Of a stretch of DNA of 22,416 bases, positions 5,649 to 13,963 are shown in pieces; within the stretch, counting starts at the first letter, position 1; every line of letters begins with the position of its first letter. Location: NCBI GenBank assembly GCA_900769285.1, contig CAAGGB010000240.1:1-22416 (forward strand), read 5' to 3'. Origin of the DNA: Victivallales bacterium. GTDB lineage: Bacteria > Verrucomicrobiota > Lentisphaeria > Oligosphaerales > Oligosphaeraceae. Below the pieces are notes generated by a model. That model did no database searches and was not told the DNA's origin. It worked only from the letters and a program-made list of their open reading frames with translations. The position numbers and the translations under genes were made by a program.

Positions 5649-7616
5649 ATGGCCATCCGAACCGAGACGACGACACCCGACACACTCCAGCCGAACGTCT
5701 GCGGCTTCATCCTCGCAGCGGGACAGGGCACGCGCCTGCGACCCGCCACGCTGGTGCGACCCAAGGCACTCGTGCCCTTCTGCGGCGTCCCGCTGCTGAC
5801 ACTGGCCGCCTCCGTCCTCAGCGAGGCCGGCCTCAAGGACATCATCGTCAACGCACACTACCAGGGCGAACGCGTCTACGAGGCCTGCCAGCAGCTCGCC
5901 GCACAGCACGGCTGGGGCCTGCGCGTCTCCTGCGAGGGACGCCTCCTCAACCAGGGCGGCGGACTCCGGCAGGGCGTCACCCTCGCGCCCGACGCCGACC
6001 ACTTCCTCGTCCACAACGTCGACATCATCGTCGACTACGACCTCCGCTCGCTCATCCGCCGACACCTGGAGGCCGACGCGGACGTGACCTGCCTGCTCAT
6101 CCCCGGCCGCGGCCCGCGCTCCGTCTCCGTCGACATCCACGGACGCATCCAGCGCTTCCGCGACCTCGCACACGGCCGCTACACCTTCTCCGGCATCCAC
6201 CTCTTCCGCCGACGCGTCCTCGACTTCCTCGACGCTGCCTCGGAGGCCCCCGACATCATCGACGCCTACCAGCGCGCCCTCGACGCCGGCCTCAACGTCC
6301 AGGCCGTCATCGCCGCCCCCGACGTCTACTGGTCGGACATCGGCACGCCCGGCGACTACATCCGCGCTCACGGCGACATCGTCGACTGCTCCCTGAGCCA
6401 CCACACGCTCCTGCGCAACGCCCAGGCCGAACAGTCGCGCCGACGCTTCGAGCTGGAGCTGCGCGGCGTCGCCTGCTCGGGCGCCCTCGGACTGGGGCGC
6501 GAGCTGCACGTTCCCGCCGGCTCCCAACTGCACAACGCCGTCCTCTGGGACTACACGAGCCTGCCACGCCCCCTGCTCTACGCCGACGGCATCTTCACCG
6601 GCAACGACGTCCAGCCGCCGGCCCCCGTCCAGGACAACCGCCGACCCGACCCGCGCATCTTCACCACCCTCAACATCCGCCCCGAGGAGGCCACCCTGAC
6701 ACCCCTGCGCAAACAGGGTAGCGGACGACTCTACCAGCGACTCGCCGCCGGAGACCGCTCATGGGTCTGGTGCGCCTACAACCCCGAACGGCGCGAGAAC
6801 GCCGGCTTCGCCGCCATCGCCGACTTCCTCTGCCGTCTCGGCATCCGCGTCCCCGAAGTCAAGCTCCACCTCGCCGACACCTTCGAGCTCATCTCCCGCG
6901 ACCTCGGCCAGAACGACATCAACCTCTGTGCACCGCAGCTCCACGAGCAGCTCCTCCGACAGGTCGTCGAGCAGGTCGCCATCCTCCATGTCCGAGGCGA
7001 CCAGGCCGTCCGACTCGAGGAGCTCCCACTCCAAAAGGGCTTCACCAAGGGCCTCTACGACTGGGAACGCGACTACTTCCGCAACAACATCCTCGACGCC
7101 CTCCTCCACGCGCCACAGCTCTGGAACGCCGAGACCGCGCGCGACTACTGCGCCATCCGCACCCTCCTCCTCCAGCAGCCGCTCGTACCCATCCACCGAG
7201 ACCTCCAGTCCGCCAACATCAAGGTCCTCGACGGCGACGTCTACCTCATCGACTTCCAGGGCATGCGACTCGGCTGCGCCGCCTACGACCTCGCCTCGCT
7301 CCTTTACGACCCCTACCAGCAGTACGAGCCCGGACTGCGCACCCGCGTCTGGAGCGACTACTGCCGACAGGTACACCTCCTCTCCGGAACCCCACCCTCC
7401 GCCGACGTCCTCCACGCCGCCGCCTGCCAGCGACTCCTCCAGGCACTCGGCGCCTACGGCAAGCTCTGGCTCAAGGACGGACTACAGGGCTACCGCGACT
7501 ACATCATCCCCGGCTTCAACATGCTCGTCCAGGCCGCCGACGAGGCCAGCATGTTCCCTGGCTTCCTCGCCATGGCCACCGCCGCCCGCGAACACGCCCT
7601 CGACGCACTCGCCTGA
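5649..7616 (+). CDS. Fused sugar-1-P nucleotidyltransferase / sugar kinase (MurU-AmgK-like)
   Basis: A 655-residue fusion protein. Residues 15-250 are a nucleotidyltransferase with the signature LAAGQGTRLRPATLVRPKAL and the late motif WSDIGTPGDY, as in MurU and related sugar-nucleotide pyrophosphorylases. Residues 250-325 look like a linker with a short beta-helix tail. Residues 335-650 are a choline/aminoglycoside kinase-like domain with the catalytic loop HRDLQSANI (about 516-524) and DFQG (about 535), followed by YDLASLLYDPY, a block typical of AmgK. In Pseudomonas, AmgK phosphorylates the anomeric carbon of MurNAc or GlcNAc, and MurU makes UDP-MurNAc from the product, bypassing fosfomycin-sensitive synthesis. 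The domain order and motifs fit one protein doing both steps in the cytoplasm; other sugars are possible. AGGAGGA at 5631-5637 precedes the start. apbE follows 14 bases after the stop. Confidence 0.82.
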   Translation: MAIRTETTTPDTLQPNVCGFILAAGQGTRLRPATLVRPKALVPFCGVPLLTLAASVLSEAGLKDIIVNAHYQGERVYEACQQLAAQHGWGLRVSCEGRLLNQGGGLRQGVTLAPDADHFLVHNVDIIVDYDLRSLIRRHLEADADVTCLLIPGRGPRSVSVDIHGRIQRFRDLAHGRYTFSGIHLFRRRVLDFLDAASEAPDIIDAYQRALDAGLNVQAVIAAPDVYWSDIGTPGDYIRAHGDIVDCSLSHHTLLRNAQAEQSRRRFELELRGVACSGALGLGRELHVPAGSQLHNAVLWDYTSLPRPLLYADGIFTGNDVQPPAPVQDNRRPDPRIFTTLNIRPEEATLTPLRKQGSGRLYQRLAAGDRSWVWCAYNPERRENAGFAAIADFLCRLGIRVPEVKLHLADTFELISRDLGQNDINLCAPQLHEQLLRQVVEQVAILHVRGDQAVRLEELPLQKGFTKGLYDWERDYFRNNILDALLHAPQLWNAETARDYCAIRTLLLQQPLVPIHRDLQSANIKVLDGDVYLIDFQGMRLGCAAYDLASLLYDPYQQYEPGLRTRVWSDYCRQVHLLSGTPPSADVLHAAACQRLLQALGAYGKLWLKDGLQGYRDYIIPGFNMLVQAADEASMFPGFLAMATAAREHALDALA

Positions 7617-7630
7617 GCCCCCCCAACACC

Positions 7631-8686
7631 ATGGAACGACTCCGCCGACTCCTGCCGTCCATCGCCCTCGCACTCGCCTGCCTCCTCTGCGCCGCACTCG
7701 CGCGCTTCTTCAGCCACCCGCGCAACACCGACGCCACGCCCGCCGCCGACGGCCCGTCCGCCACCGCGCGCTGCTTCGCCTTCCCCATCTTCAACACCCA
7801 GGCCACACTCACCCTCTACGACCCGCCTGGCCCCGCCGTCAACGCCGCCGTCTGCGACATCCTTGACCGACTCTCCGACCTGCACCGCACCGTCAACGCC
7901 TACGACCCCACCAGCGAGCTCTCGCGCCTGAACGCCACCGCCGCCCACACACCCTTCGCCTGCTCCCCGCTCCTCTGGGACATCCTCCTCCGCGCCGAAC
8001 AGGCCTGGAACCTCTCCGACCACCTCTTCGACGCCACCGTCGGCCCGCTCCTCAAGCTCTGGGGCTTCCGAACCAAACAGGGACAGCTCCCCTCCGACGA
8101 CGACATCCAGGCCGCACGCGCCCTCGTCGGCTTCGACAAGCTCATCCTCGACCGCCAGCAGCACACCGTCCGCTTCCCCTCCGACGGCATGTCCCTCGAC
8201 TTCGGCGGCATCGCCAAGGGCTACGCCCTCCACCTCGCCATCGACATCGCCCGCCAACACGGACTCCAGGCGTTCCTCATCGACCTCGGCGGCAACATCT
8301 TCTGCTCCGAGACCCACCTGCCGCCCCTCGACGCCTACACCGTCGGCGTCCGCAACCCCCGCGACCACGACCGCACCGTCGCCACCGTCAGCCTCGCCGG
8401 ACAGTGCGTCGCCACCAGCGGCAACTACGAGCGCTTCCGCATCATCCAGGGGCAGCGCATCGGACACATCATGGACCCGCGCACAGGACGCCCCGCCGCA
8501 CCGCCCCAGCACTACGAGGGCGTCACCGCCGTCACCACCGACCCCACCCTCTCCGACGTCTGCTCCACCACCGCCTTCGTCGGCGGCCCCGATGTCGCCG
8601 CCAAACTGGCCCAAAGGCTCCCTGGATCCTCCTTCATCTTCGTCTCCTTCGACGACAGCGGCAAACCTATCGTCCAAAGATTTTAG
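7631..8686 (+). CDS. apbE: FAD:protein FMN transferase ApbE
   Basis: A 351-residue ApbE family protein. It attaches FMN from FAD to a threonine of partner proteins such as NqrB, NqrC or RnfG, outside the cytoplasmic membrane. Residues 8-27 form an N-terminal hydrophobic segment (signal or anchor). Family motifs are clear: FDATVGPLLKLWGF, SLDFGGIAKGYAL, LIDLGGNIF, TSGNYERF and HIMDPRTGRPA, the last being part of the FAD and metal site. The start at ATG 7631 is chosen because it begins with the signal segment; the frame is open much further upstream only because of the C-rich codon bias of the preceding gene. The stop at 8684 is followed in frame by two more TAG codons (8693, 8702) in a 9-base repeat. 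No flavinylation target is encoded in the window. Confidence 0.93.
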   Translation: MERLRRLLPSIALALACLLCAALARFFSHPRNTDATPAADGPSATARCFAFPIFNTQATLTLYDPPGPAVNAAVCDILDRLSDLHRTVNAYDPTSELSRLNATAAHTPFACSPLLWDILLRAEQAWNLSDHLFDATVGPLLKLWGFRTKQGQLPSDDDIQAARALVGFDKLILDRQQHTVRFPSDGMSLDFGGIAKGYALHLAIDIARQHGLQAFLIDLGGNIFCSETHLPPLDAYTVGVRNPRDHDRTVATVSLAGQCVATSGNYERFRIIQGQRIGHIMDPRTGRPAAPPQHYEGVTAVTTDPTLSDVCSTTAFVGGPDVAAKLAQRLPGSSFIFVSFDDSGKPIVQRF

Positions 8687-8706
8687 AGCTTCTAGAGCTT
8701 CTAGAA
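8684..8706. repeat. 9-bp tandem repeat with in-frame TAG codons at apbE stop
   Basis: The unit TAGAGCTTC is repeated twice, then starts a third copy (TAGAAACC). Because the period is nine, each unit presents TAG in the apbE frame, at 8684, 8693 and 8702. The same bases can fold as TTCTAGA-GCT-TCTAGAA. A related array lies at 19443-19482 at the end of another gene. Confidence 0.85.
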
Positions 8707-8754
8707 ACCACTCATATGACGGGGAACGAAAGGCGCGAGGTCGCCTCAAACGCT

Positions 8755-8850
8755 ATTCCGCCGAGCGAAGCGAGGCGGCCATATAGCCCCGGAGGGGCGC
8801 CCCCTGATTAGCCGGTGGCTGATGCCACCGGCTAATCAGGGCAGAAAAAA
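8755..8850 (+). repeat. Structured intergenic repeat, copy A
   Basis: Three hairpins in series. Hairpin 1: CCGCC (8758-8762) with GGCGG (8774-8778), with GCGAAGC inside its loop. Hairpin 2: GCCCC-GGA-GGGGC (8786-8798). Hairpin 3: a perfect 18-bp stem (8802-8819 with 8824-8841) and loop TGAT. An A-run follows. Positions 8755-8815 align without gaps to 22253-22313, with 52 of 61 bases identical. It lies between two convergent genes (apbE and the pseudopilin), where hairpin 3 may also stop transcription of apbE. Confidence 0.8.
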
Positions 8851-8884
8851 ACGCCCCGCCCGGGCTTTTGATCCGGGCGGGGCG
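8845..8884 (-). terminator. Intrinsic terminator of the minus-strand cluster
   Basis: On the minus strand a 12-bp GC-only stem (CGCCCCGCCCGG pairing with CCGGGCGGGGCG, 8852-8863 and 8873-8884) is followed directly by seven T residues (8845-8851). It lies 17 bases beyond the pseudopilin stop and is a textbook rho-independent terminator for the genes transcribed from 15698 down to 8902. Confidence 0.92.
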
Positions 8885-8901
8885 ATCGGTCATTCAGGTC
8901 C

Positions 8902-9540
8902 TCACTGCCACTTGCAGATGGCGATGCGGATCTGCTCGATGGGCCAGGTCTCGGAGGAGGCGTGGCCGTCGACGAAGACGAAATCGTTCATCATGCCGCC
9001 GGAGTGCCAGTAGGCGCAGTTGTTGCCGGTGGCGCCGGAGCCGTCGTCCTCGAGGGACTTGGTGTCGTAGTTGTAGTTGTAGGGGCAGGAGAAGTTGGCG
9101 TCATCGGAGCCCTTCTCCTCGAGGAAGGTGAGGACGGCGGAGGGTTTCTTGACGATGTTGAGCTTCTTGCCGCTGATTTTGCCGGAGAGGGAGAAGTTGC
9201 ACTTCTGGGAGTTGTCGGCGGAGGGGCAGAGATAGACGTTCTCGTCGCCGACGTACTTGAAGAGGAGTCCCTTTTCGGGGTCGAAGTCGTAGGTGGTGCC
9301 GGAGACGAGGGTTCCGCCCATCCACTTGTTGTCGCCGGTTCCGGAGAGGGGCATATACTGTCGGTTGTCGCCGGCGTACATGATGGTTCCCATGCCGATT
9401 TGGCGGATGTTGTTGACGCAGGAAATCTGCTCCGCCTTCTCACGGGCCTTGGAGAGGGCCGGCAGCAGCATCGCCGCCAGAATCGCGATGATCGCAATGA
9501 CGACGAGCAGCTCGATGAGGGTGAAATTCTTGCCTTTCAT
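8902..9540 (-). CDS. Pseudopilin-like protein with prepilin N-terminal methylation motif
   Basis: A 212-residue protein. The N terminus has a short basic leader (MKGKN) and then FTLIELLVVIAI and a long hydrophobic helix, the type IV pilin / type II secretion pseudopilin signal that a prepilin peptidase cleaves before Phe. The residue before the cleavage site is Asn instead of the usual Gly, a variation seen often in Lentisphaerota. The remaining part (residues 40-212) is the beta-rich exported domain ending with FVFVDGHA, matching the H-X9-DG type processing motif region. Such proteins occur in very large numbers in Lentisphaerota, and their roles are mostly unknown; surface or secretion-related assembly is an inference. 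AGGAG lies 10 bases upstream of the start. It is last in the minus-strand cluster, 51 bases after the GH3 gene. Confidence 0.88.
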   Translation of the reverse strand: MKGKNFTLIELLVVIAIIAILAAMLLPALSKAREKAEQISCVNNIRQIGMGTIMYAGDNRQYMPLSGTGDNKWMGGTLVSGTTYDFDPEKGLLFKYVGDENVYLCPSADNSQKCNFSLSGKISGKKLNIVKKPSAVLTFLEEKGSDDANFSCPYNYNYDTKSLEDDGSGATGNNCAYWHSGGMMNDFVFVDGHASSETWPIEQIRIAICKWQ

Positions 9541-9591
9541 GATGCGTGTCTCCTTTTTGGAAAATGGTGTTGATGGTGGGGCACAGCCGTC

Positions 9592-11679
9592 TCAGAGCGT
9601 CAGGCTCTTCTTCAGCTTGCCGCAGAAAAGCTGCGCCTTGCCGGTGCAGGAAAATTCGTTGCCGTCCTCGTCGAAGCCGTGGAGCATCCGCTCCTCGACG
9701 GCGAGCTTGACGGTCTTGGCCTCTCCGGGCTTCAGGCGGACGCGCCGCACGGCGCAGAGCTGCCGCAGCGGTGCGTTCGGGTAGTCGAGCCTGATGAAGA
9801 GCAGCACGTTCTCCTCGCCGGCCAGCTCGCCGGTGTTCTGGACGCGCACCTCGACGGCGAGGCCGCCGTCGCGCTGGCGTCCCGTCACGGCGAGTCCGCT
9901 GTACTTGAACGTGGTGTAGCTGAGGCCATGGCCGAACGGATAGAGCACCTCGCCCCGGAAGAAGCGGTAGGTGCGGTTCTCCATCGCGTAGTCATGGAAA
10001 TCCGGCAGGTCGGCGGTGCGGCGGTAGAACGTCACCGGCAGGCGCCCGCACGGGTTGAATTTGCCGAAGAGGACGTCCGCGACGGCGGTGCCGCCCTCCG
10101 CACCCGGATAGAAGCACTGGACGACGGCGTCCGCCAGGCGCTCCGGTATCGCCACCGCGCTGCCCGACACGTTCACCAGCACCAGCGGCTTCTTCAGCAG
10201 CGCCAGACGCTGCAGCAGCTCCACCTGTACCTCCGGGTACTCGATGAACGGACGGTCGCCGGCGGCGTCCCAGTTGCTGGCGTCGCCATTCTCGCCCTCC
10301 ATGCGCGGCGTGTAGCCCAGGCAGAGCACGATGACGTCGGCGGCCTCGGCGGTCGCCAGCGCCTCGGAGAGGCAGTCGTTCTCCTCGGCGCAGGACTCGG
10401 TGATGCGCTTCCAGTGATGGCAGCCGCGCGCGTGGAGGACGCGCACCTGCTTGCCGCAGGCGTCCAGGATGCCGCCCAGCAGCGTCCGGCTGACCGTCGG
10501 CGTACCGAAGTAGTTGCCCATCAGGACGCTGTGGTCATCGGCGTTCGGGCCGATGACGGCGATGGTGTCGAGCTCCTCGCGCTTCAGCGGCAGCAGGCCG
10601 TTGTTCTTGAGCAGGACGATGCTGTGACGCGCGGCGTCGAGAGCCAGCTTGCGGTGGCACTCGCACTCAATGGTGTCGTAGGGGAGCTCGGCGGCGGGGT
10701 CGGCCTCCACGGGGTCGAACAGCCCGAGCTCGAACTTCAGCTTCAGTTGGCGGAAGACCGCCCGGTCCAGCTCCGCGCCATCCAGCAGGCCGCGCTTCAG
10801 CGCCTCGCCCGCGCCGGCGCCGTTCTCCTGGCGGTCGGAGATGACGTCGACGCCTGCGTGCAGCTCCTGCGCGACGGCCTCCGCCGTGTCCGGCACACGC
10901 TTGTGCTCGCGGACCAGCGCGGAGCAGCAGCCGACGTCCGTGACCACCACCCCGTCGAAGCCCCAGCGCCCGCGGAGGATGTCGCCGATGAGGTAGTCGT
11001 TCACGCAGCAGGGCGTCCCGTTCAGCGCGTTGTAGGCCGTCATGACGGACAGGGCGCCACCGCGCTCGAAGCACTCGCGGAACGCGGGCAGGTACGTCTC
11101 GAACAGGTCTTTCTTCGAGGCGACAGAGTTGAACGAGAGCCGTCCGCCCTCGGGGCCCGAGTGGACGGCGAAGTGCTTGGGGGTGGCGACGGCGGCCATG
11201 CGGTCGCCGATGCGGTCCTGGACGCCCTGGACGAACGCGGTGCCGAGTAATCCGGTGAGATAGGGGCATTCGCCGAAGGTCTCGTGTCCGCGGCCCCAGC
11301 GCGGGTCACGGAAGATGTTGACGTTCGGGGACCAGAAGGTGAGTCCCTTGTAGGTGCCGGTGTCGCCGTGGAGGCGGGCATGGTAGTGCTTGATGCGTCC
11401 TTCGAGGGCGATGACGCAGGCCATCCACTTGACCTGCTCGGCGGAGAAGGTGGCGGCCATGGCGATGGCCTGCGGGAAAACGGTGGCGGCGCCGGCGCGC
11501 GCCACGCCATGGAGGGCCTCGTTCCACCAGGAGTATCCGGGGATGCCCAGCCGTGGGATGGGCGCGTTGCGGTAGTTGAGCTGGCTGGCCTTCTCCTCAT
11601 CCGTCAGCAGCTCCAGCAGCGCCTGCGCGCGCTCGGCGCTGCTCAGCGTCCGGTCCTGGAATCTGTATGTCACACCCAT
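9592..11679 (-). CDS. Glycoside hydrolase family 3 (beta-xylosidase/beta-glucosidase type)
   Basis: A 695-residue GH3 enzyme that removes single sugars from the non-reducing end of beta-linked oligosaccharides. The N-terminal (beta/alpha)8 domain shows GYSWWNEALHGVARAG, WSPNVNIFRDPRWGRG and the KHF motif (about 167). The catalytic nucleophile is the Asp of VVVTDVGC (about 247). The second domain holds FGKFNPCGRLPVTF, and a fibronectin-type-III-like domain ends the protein. The WWNEALHG and NIFRDPRWGRG blocks are closest in style to xylan 1,4-beta-xylosidases, so xylosidase or arabinofuranosidase activity is at least as likely as glucosidase; the substrate is inferred. There is no signal peptide, so it probably acts in the cytoplasm on imported oligosaccharides. 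GGAG lies 9 bases before ATG 11679. The upstream GH78 gene ends 27 bases away, so the pair is likely co-transcribed. Confidence 0.93.
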   Translation of the reverse strand: MGVTYRFQDRTLSSAERAQALLELLTDEEKASQLNYRNAPIPRLGIPGYSWWNEALHGVARAGAATVFPQAIAMAATFSAEQVKWMACVIALEGRIKHYHARLHGDTGTYKGLTFWSPNVNIFRDPRWGRGHETFGECPYLTGLLGTAFVQGVQDRIGDRMAAVATPKHFAVHSGPEGGRLSFNSVASKKDLFETYLPAFRECFERGGALSVMTAYNALNGTPCCVNDYLIGDILRGRWGFDGVVVTDVGCCSALVREHKRVPDTAEAVAQELHAGVDVISDRQENGAGAGEALKRGLLDGAELDRAVFRQLKLKFELGLFDPVEADPAAELPYDTIECECHRKLALDAARHSIVLLKNNGLLPLKREELDTIAVIGPNADDHSVLMGNYFGTPTVSRTLLGGILDACGKQVRVLHARGCHHWKRITESCAEENDCLSEALATAEAADVIVLCLGYTPRMEGENGDASNWDAAGDRPFIEYPEVQVELLQRLALLKKPLVLVNVSGSAVAIPERLADAVVQCFYPGAEGGTAVADVLFGKFNPCGRLPVTFYRRTADLPDFHDYAMENRTYRFFRGEVLYPFGHGLSYTTFKYSGLAVTGRQRDGGLAVEVRVQNTGELAGEENVLLFIRLDYPNAPLRQLCAVRRVRLKPGEAKTVKLAVEERMLHGFDEDGNEFSCTGKAQLFCGKLKKSLTL

Positions 11680-11706
11680 TCGTCTGCCACTCCGTTTTCT
11701 TTCCGC

Positions 11707-13929
11707 TCACATCTGCTTCACACGAAAGACATTCCGTCCGCCCGACAGCGCGCGCGTCACGCCGTCATACTCGAAGGCACCGACGACCTGCTCCGGCAGC
11801 GCAATCTCGACATCCAGGCCATCCCCGTTCCGGGTCCAGGCGACCTGAACCCGTCCCTGGGGCAAGGTGACGGCGCCCCTCGCGTAGGTCAGTTGCGGCG
11901 GGATGCGTGGCGCGATGACGAGCTCGCGGTACGCGGCGGAGCCATCGCGCTGGGTGATGCCGAGAATGTCGGTCAGGAGGCTGGCGGCGCAGGCGCCGAA
12001 CATGGGATGGTTGTGCGAGCCACCGCCATCCCAGCGCTCCCAAATGGTCGTCGCGCCGTGGTCCTGCATATAGCCGTAGCCGCCACGCCGATGCGAGGTC
12101 ATCAGCCTGAACGCCACATCCGCCCGGCCATGCGCGAACAGCAACTGCACCAGAATGGGGGTGCAGACGAAGCCCGTGTCGAAGCTCTCGGCCGCGTCGT
12201 AGGTGCGGATGAGGGCCGCCAGCGTCCGGTCATCGCCCATCCCCGCATGGAGGGCGAACGCGTCCGCACCCTGGACGCCGCCGGCGAAGGAGGAGGTCGC
12301 CGCGTCGTAGTAGCGCGCGTAGACGCCCGCCCTGGCCGTCTCGTAGAGGGCGTCGAAGCGCACGATGTCCGCCGACGGCTTGCCCAGCAGGACGGCGATG
12401 TCACGCATGAGCCGCAGCGAACGCATGAACAGGCAGGTGTTGACGAGTGGCTCGGGGATGACGGTCTTGTCCAGGGTGCACCAGTCGCCGAGGCACCAGC
12501 CGCCGTCCTCCTCGCGCACGACCAGCCCCTGCTCCGAGCGCGACTCCAGGTAGTCGACCCAGCGACGCATGTCGTCGTAGTGCTCGGCAAGCGGCGCACA
12601 ATCGCCGAACTGACGGTAGTAGTGGTAGGGGACGGTGATGGCGGCGCCGCCCCAGGCACCGGGACCACCGCCGCCGCCGGCGAAGGGCGCCGTGTGGTTC
12701 ACATGACCCGTGGTCTTGTCCTGCGAGTCGAAGATGTCACGTATCCATTTGCGGTAGAACGCCCTAGAGTCCAACATCAGCATGGCGGCCGGTGCGCAGA
12801 CCTGCCCGTCGCCCGTGTAGCCCAGCCGCTCGCGGTGGGGACAGTCGGACGGTATGCCGCCATGCATGTTGTCCAGTTGCGTCCGCACATAGGCGTCGAA
12901 GAGCCAGTTCAGCTCCGGCGAGCCGCTCTCGAATTCGGCGGTCACGGGCGCGTCCGCATGGACGACGGCCACGGACACCGCCTGGACGCCGGGGCCTGTC
13001 ACCTCGAGGTACCGGAACGCATGCCAGACGAACTGCGGCGCGAACTCGTGCAGCGCGCCGTCGCCGACGAAGACGTCCTCCATGATCTGCGGTCTGCCGG
13101 ACGTGCAGCGGTAGTGCGCCCCCGTCGTGCCGAAGTCGAGGGCGTTGCCGTCGCCGTTGAGATTCTCGGCGAAGCGGACGCGGATTTCCTGTCCGTCGGC
13201 GGGGGCGGCGGTGACGACGGCGAAGCCGCTGATGTTCTCGCCGGCGTCGTAGACCGTCGTGTCGCCCTCGGTGTGGAGGGGCGTCGGGACGAGGCGGCGG
13301 ATGATGCGGTCGGGCTGCGAGTCCTCGGGGGTGAGGAGTGTCTCCGGCAGCTCGGTCACGCGGACCTGGGCGTAGGTGTAGCTGCGGTCGCGGTCGACGC
13401 GCACGTCGTAGCGCTCGCCGATGAACAGTTGGCTGTAAAGGGTCGCGCTGCTCCGGCACGCCTCGGTGCCGTCGGACCGGACGGTGCGCGCGCCGTCGGC
13501 ATCCGCGAGGCGGACAGCGAAGAGGGCGCCGAGCGCGTCGCCGAACGCCATCTCGCCCTCGGCGATGCGCTCGGTCTGGCGATACCAGCCGTCGCCCAGG
13601 GCGATTTCCAGCAGATTGTCGCCGTCGTGCACATAGCCGGTCAGGTCATAGGTGCTGTAGTAGCAGCGGCAGGTGAACTCGTCCGCGATGGGGTAGGTGA
13701 TGCGGCGGAACGCGCGGCGGCAGACGACGCTGTTGGAGGGCAGGAAATAGTCGTCGCCGACGCGGACGCCATTGACGTACAGGGTGAAGAAGCCGAGGGC
13801 GCTCACGGCGATGGCGCACTCGCGCGGCTGCCTCAGTGACAGATGGCGCATGATGACCGGCGCGGCCATGGTGGTGGGCGCCGTGACCCATTTGGCCTGC
13901 CTGAGCGCCTCGTCAAGGGTGTTCGTCAT
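11707..13929 (-). CDS. Glycoside hydrolase family 78 alpha-L-rhamnosidase
   Basis: A 740-residue GH78 enzyme that hydrolyses terminal alpha-L-rhamnose by inversion. N-terminal beta-sandwich domains (about 20-300) include ALGFFTLYVNGVRVGDDYF and the block VYDAGENISGFAVV. The (alpha/alpha)6 catalytic domain (about 310-650) has the hallmark SDCPHRERLGYTGDGQ (about 360-375), which holds the acidic catalytic residues, and TTIWERWDG (about 627-635). A C-terminal beta domain follows. The start at ATG 13929 gives a natural N terminus (MTNTLDEALRQAKWV); the frame is open further upstream, but only as a shadow of rsgA. There is no signal peptide, so it is probably cytoplasmic. It sits 27 bases upstream of the GH3 gene, suggesting sequential trimming of rhamnose-capped oligosaccharides or glycosides. 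Confidence 0.94.
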   Translation of the reverse strand: MTNTLDEALRQAKWVTAPTTMAAPVIMRHLSLRQPRECAIAVSALGFFTLYVNGVRVGDDYFLPSNSVVCRRAFRRITYPIADEFTCRCYYSTYDLTGYVHDGDNLLEIALGDGWYRQTERIAEGEMAFGDALGALFAVRLADADGARTVRSDGTEACRSSATLYSQLFIGERYDVRVDRDRSYTYAQVRVTELPETLLTPEDSQPDRIIRRLVPTPLHTEGDTTVYDAGENISGFAVVTAAPADGQEIRVRFAENLNGDGNALDFGTTGAHYRCTSGRPQIMEDVFVGDGALHEFAPQFVWHAFRYLEVTGPGVQAVSVAVVHADAPVTAEFESGSPELNWLFDAYVRTQLDNMHGGIPSDCPHRERLGYTGDGQVCAPAAMLMLDSRAFYRKWIRDIFDSQDKTTGHVNHTAPFAGGGGGPGAWGGAAITVPYHYYRQFGDCAPLAEHYDDMRRWVDYLESRSEQGLVVREEDGGWCLGDWCTLDKTVIPEPLVNTCLFMRSLRLMRDIAVLLGKPSADIVRFDALYETARAGVYARYYDAATSSFAGGVQGADAFALHAGMGDDRTLAALIRTYDAAESFDTGFVCTPILVQLLFAHGRADVAFRLMTSHRRGGYGYMQDHGATTIWERWDGGGSHNHPMFGACAASLLTDILGITQRDGSAAYRELVIAPRIPPQLTYARGAVTLPQGRVQVAWTRNGDGLDVEIALPEQVVGAFEYDGVTRALSGGRNVFRVKQM

Positions 13930-13963
13930 GGTGTGTGGTCCTAGTCCCTGTGTTCGGTTGACG

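Noticed and set aside
4641..6533. 630-residue minus-strand open frame
   Set aside because: It is antisense to the lipoprotein and the MurU-AmgK-like gene, has low-complexity Val/Gly/Asp-rich sequence, and arises from their codon bias.
6761..7630. Upstream extension of the apbE frame
   Set aside because: It overlaps the kinase domain in another frame and is Arg/Pro-rich without domain features; ATG 7631 begins with the signal segment.
11284..13839. 851-residue plus-strand open frame opposite GH3 and GH78
   Set aside because: It is antisense to two clear enzymes, without any recognisable domain; an effect of high GC.
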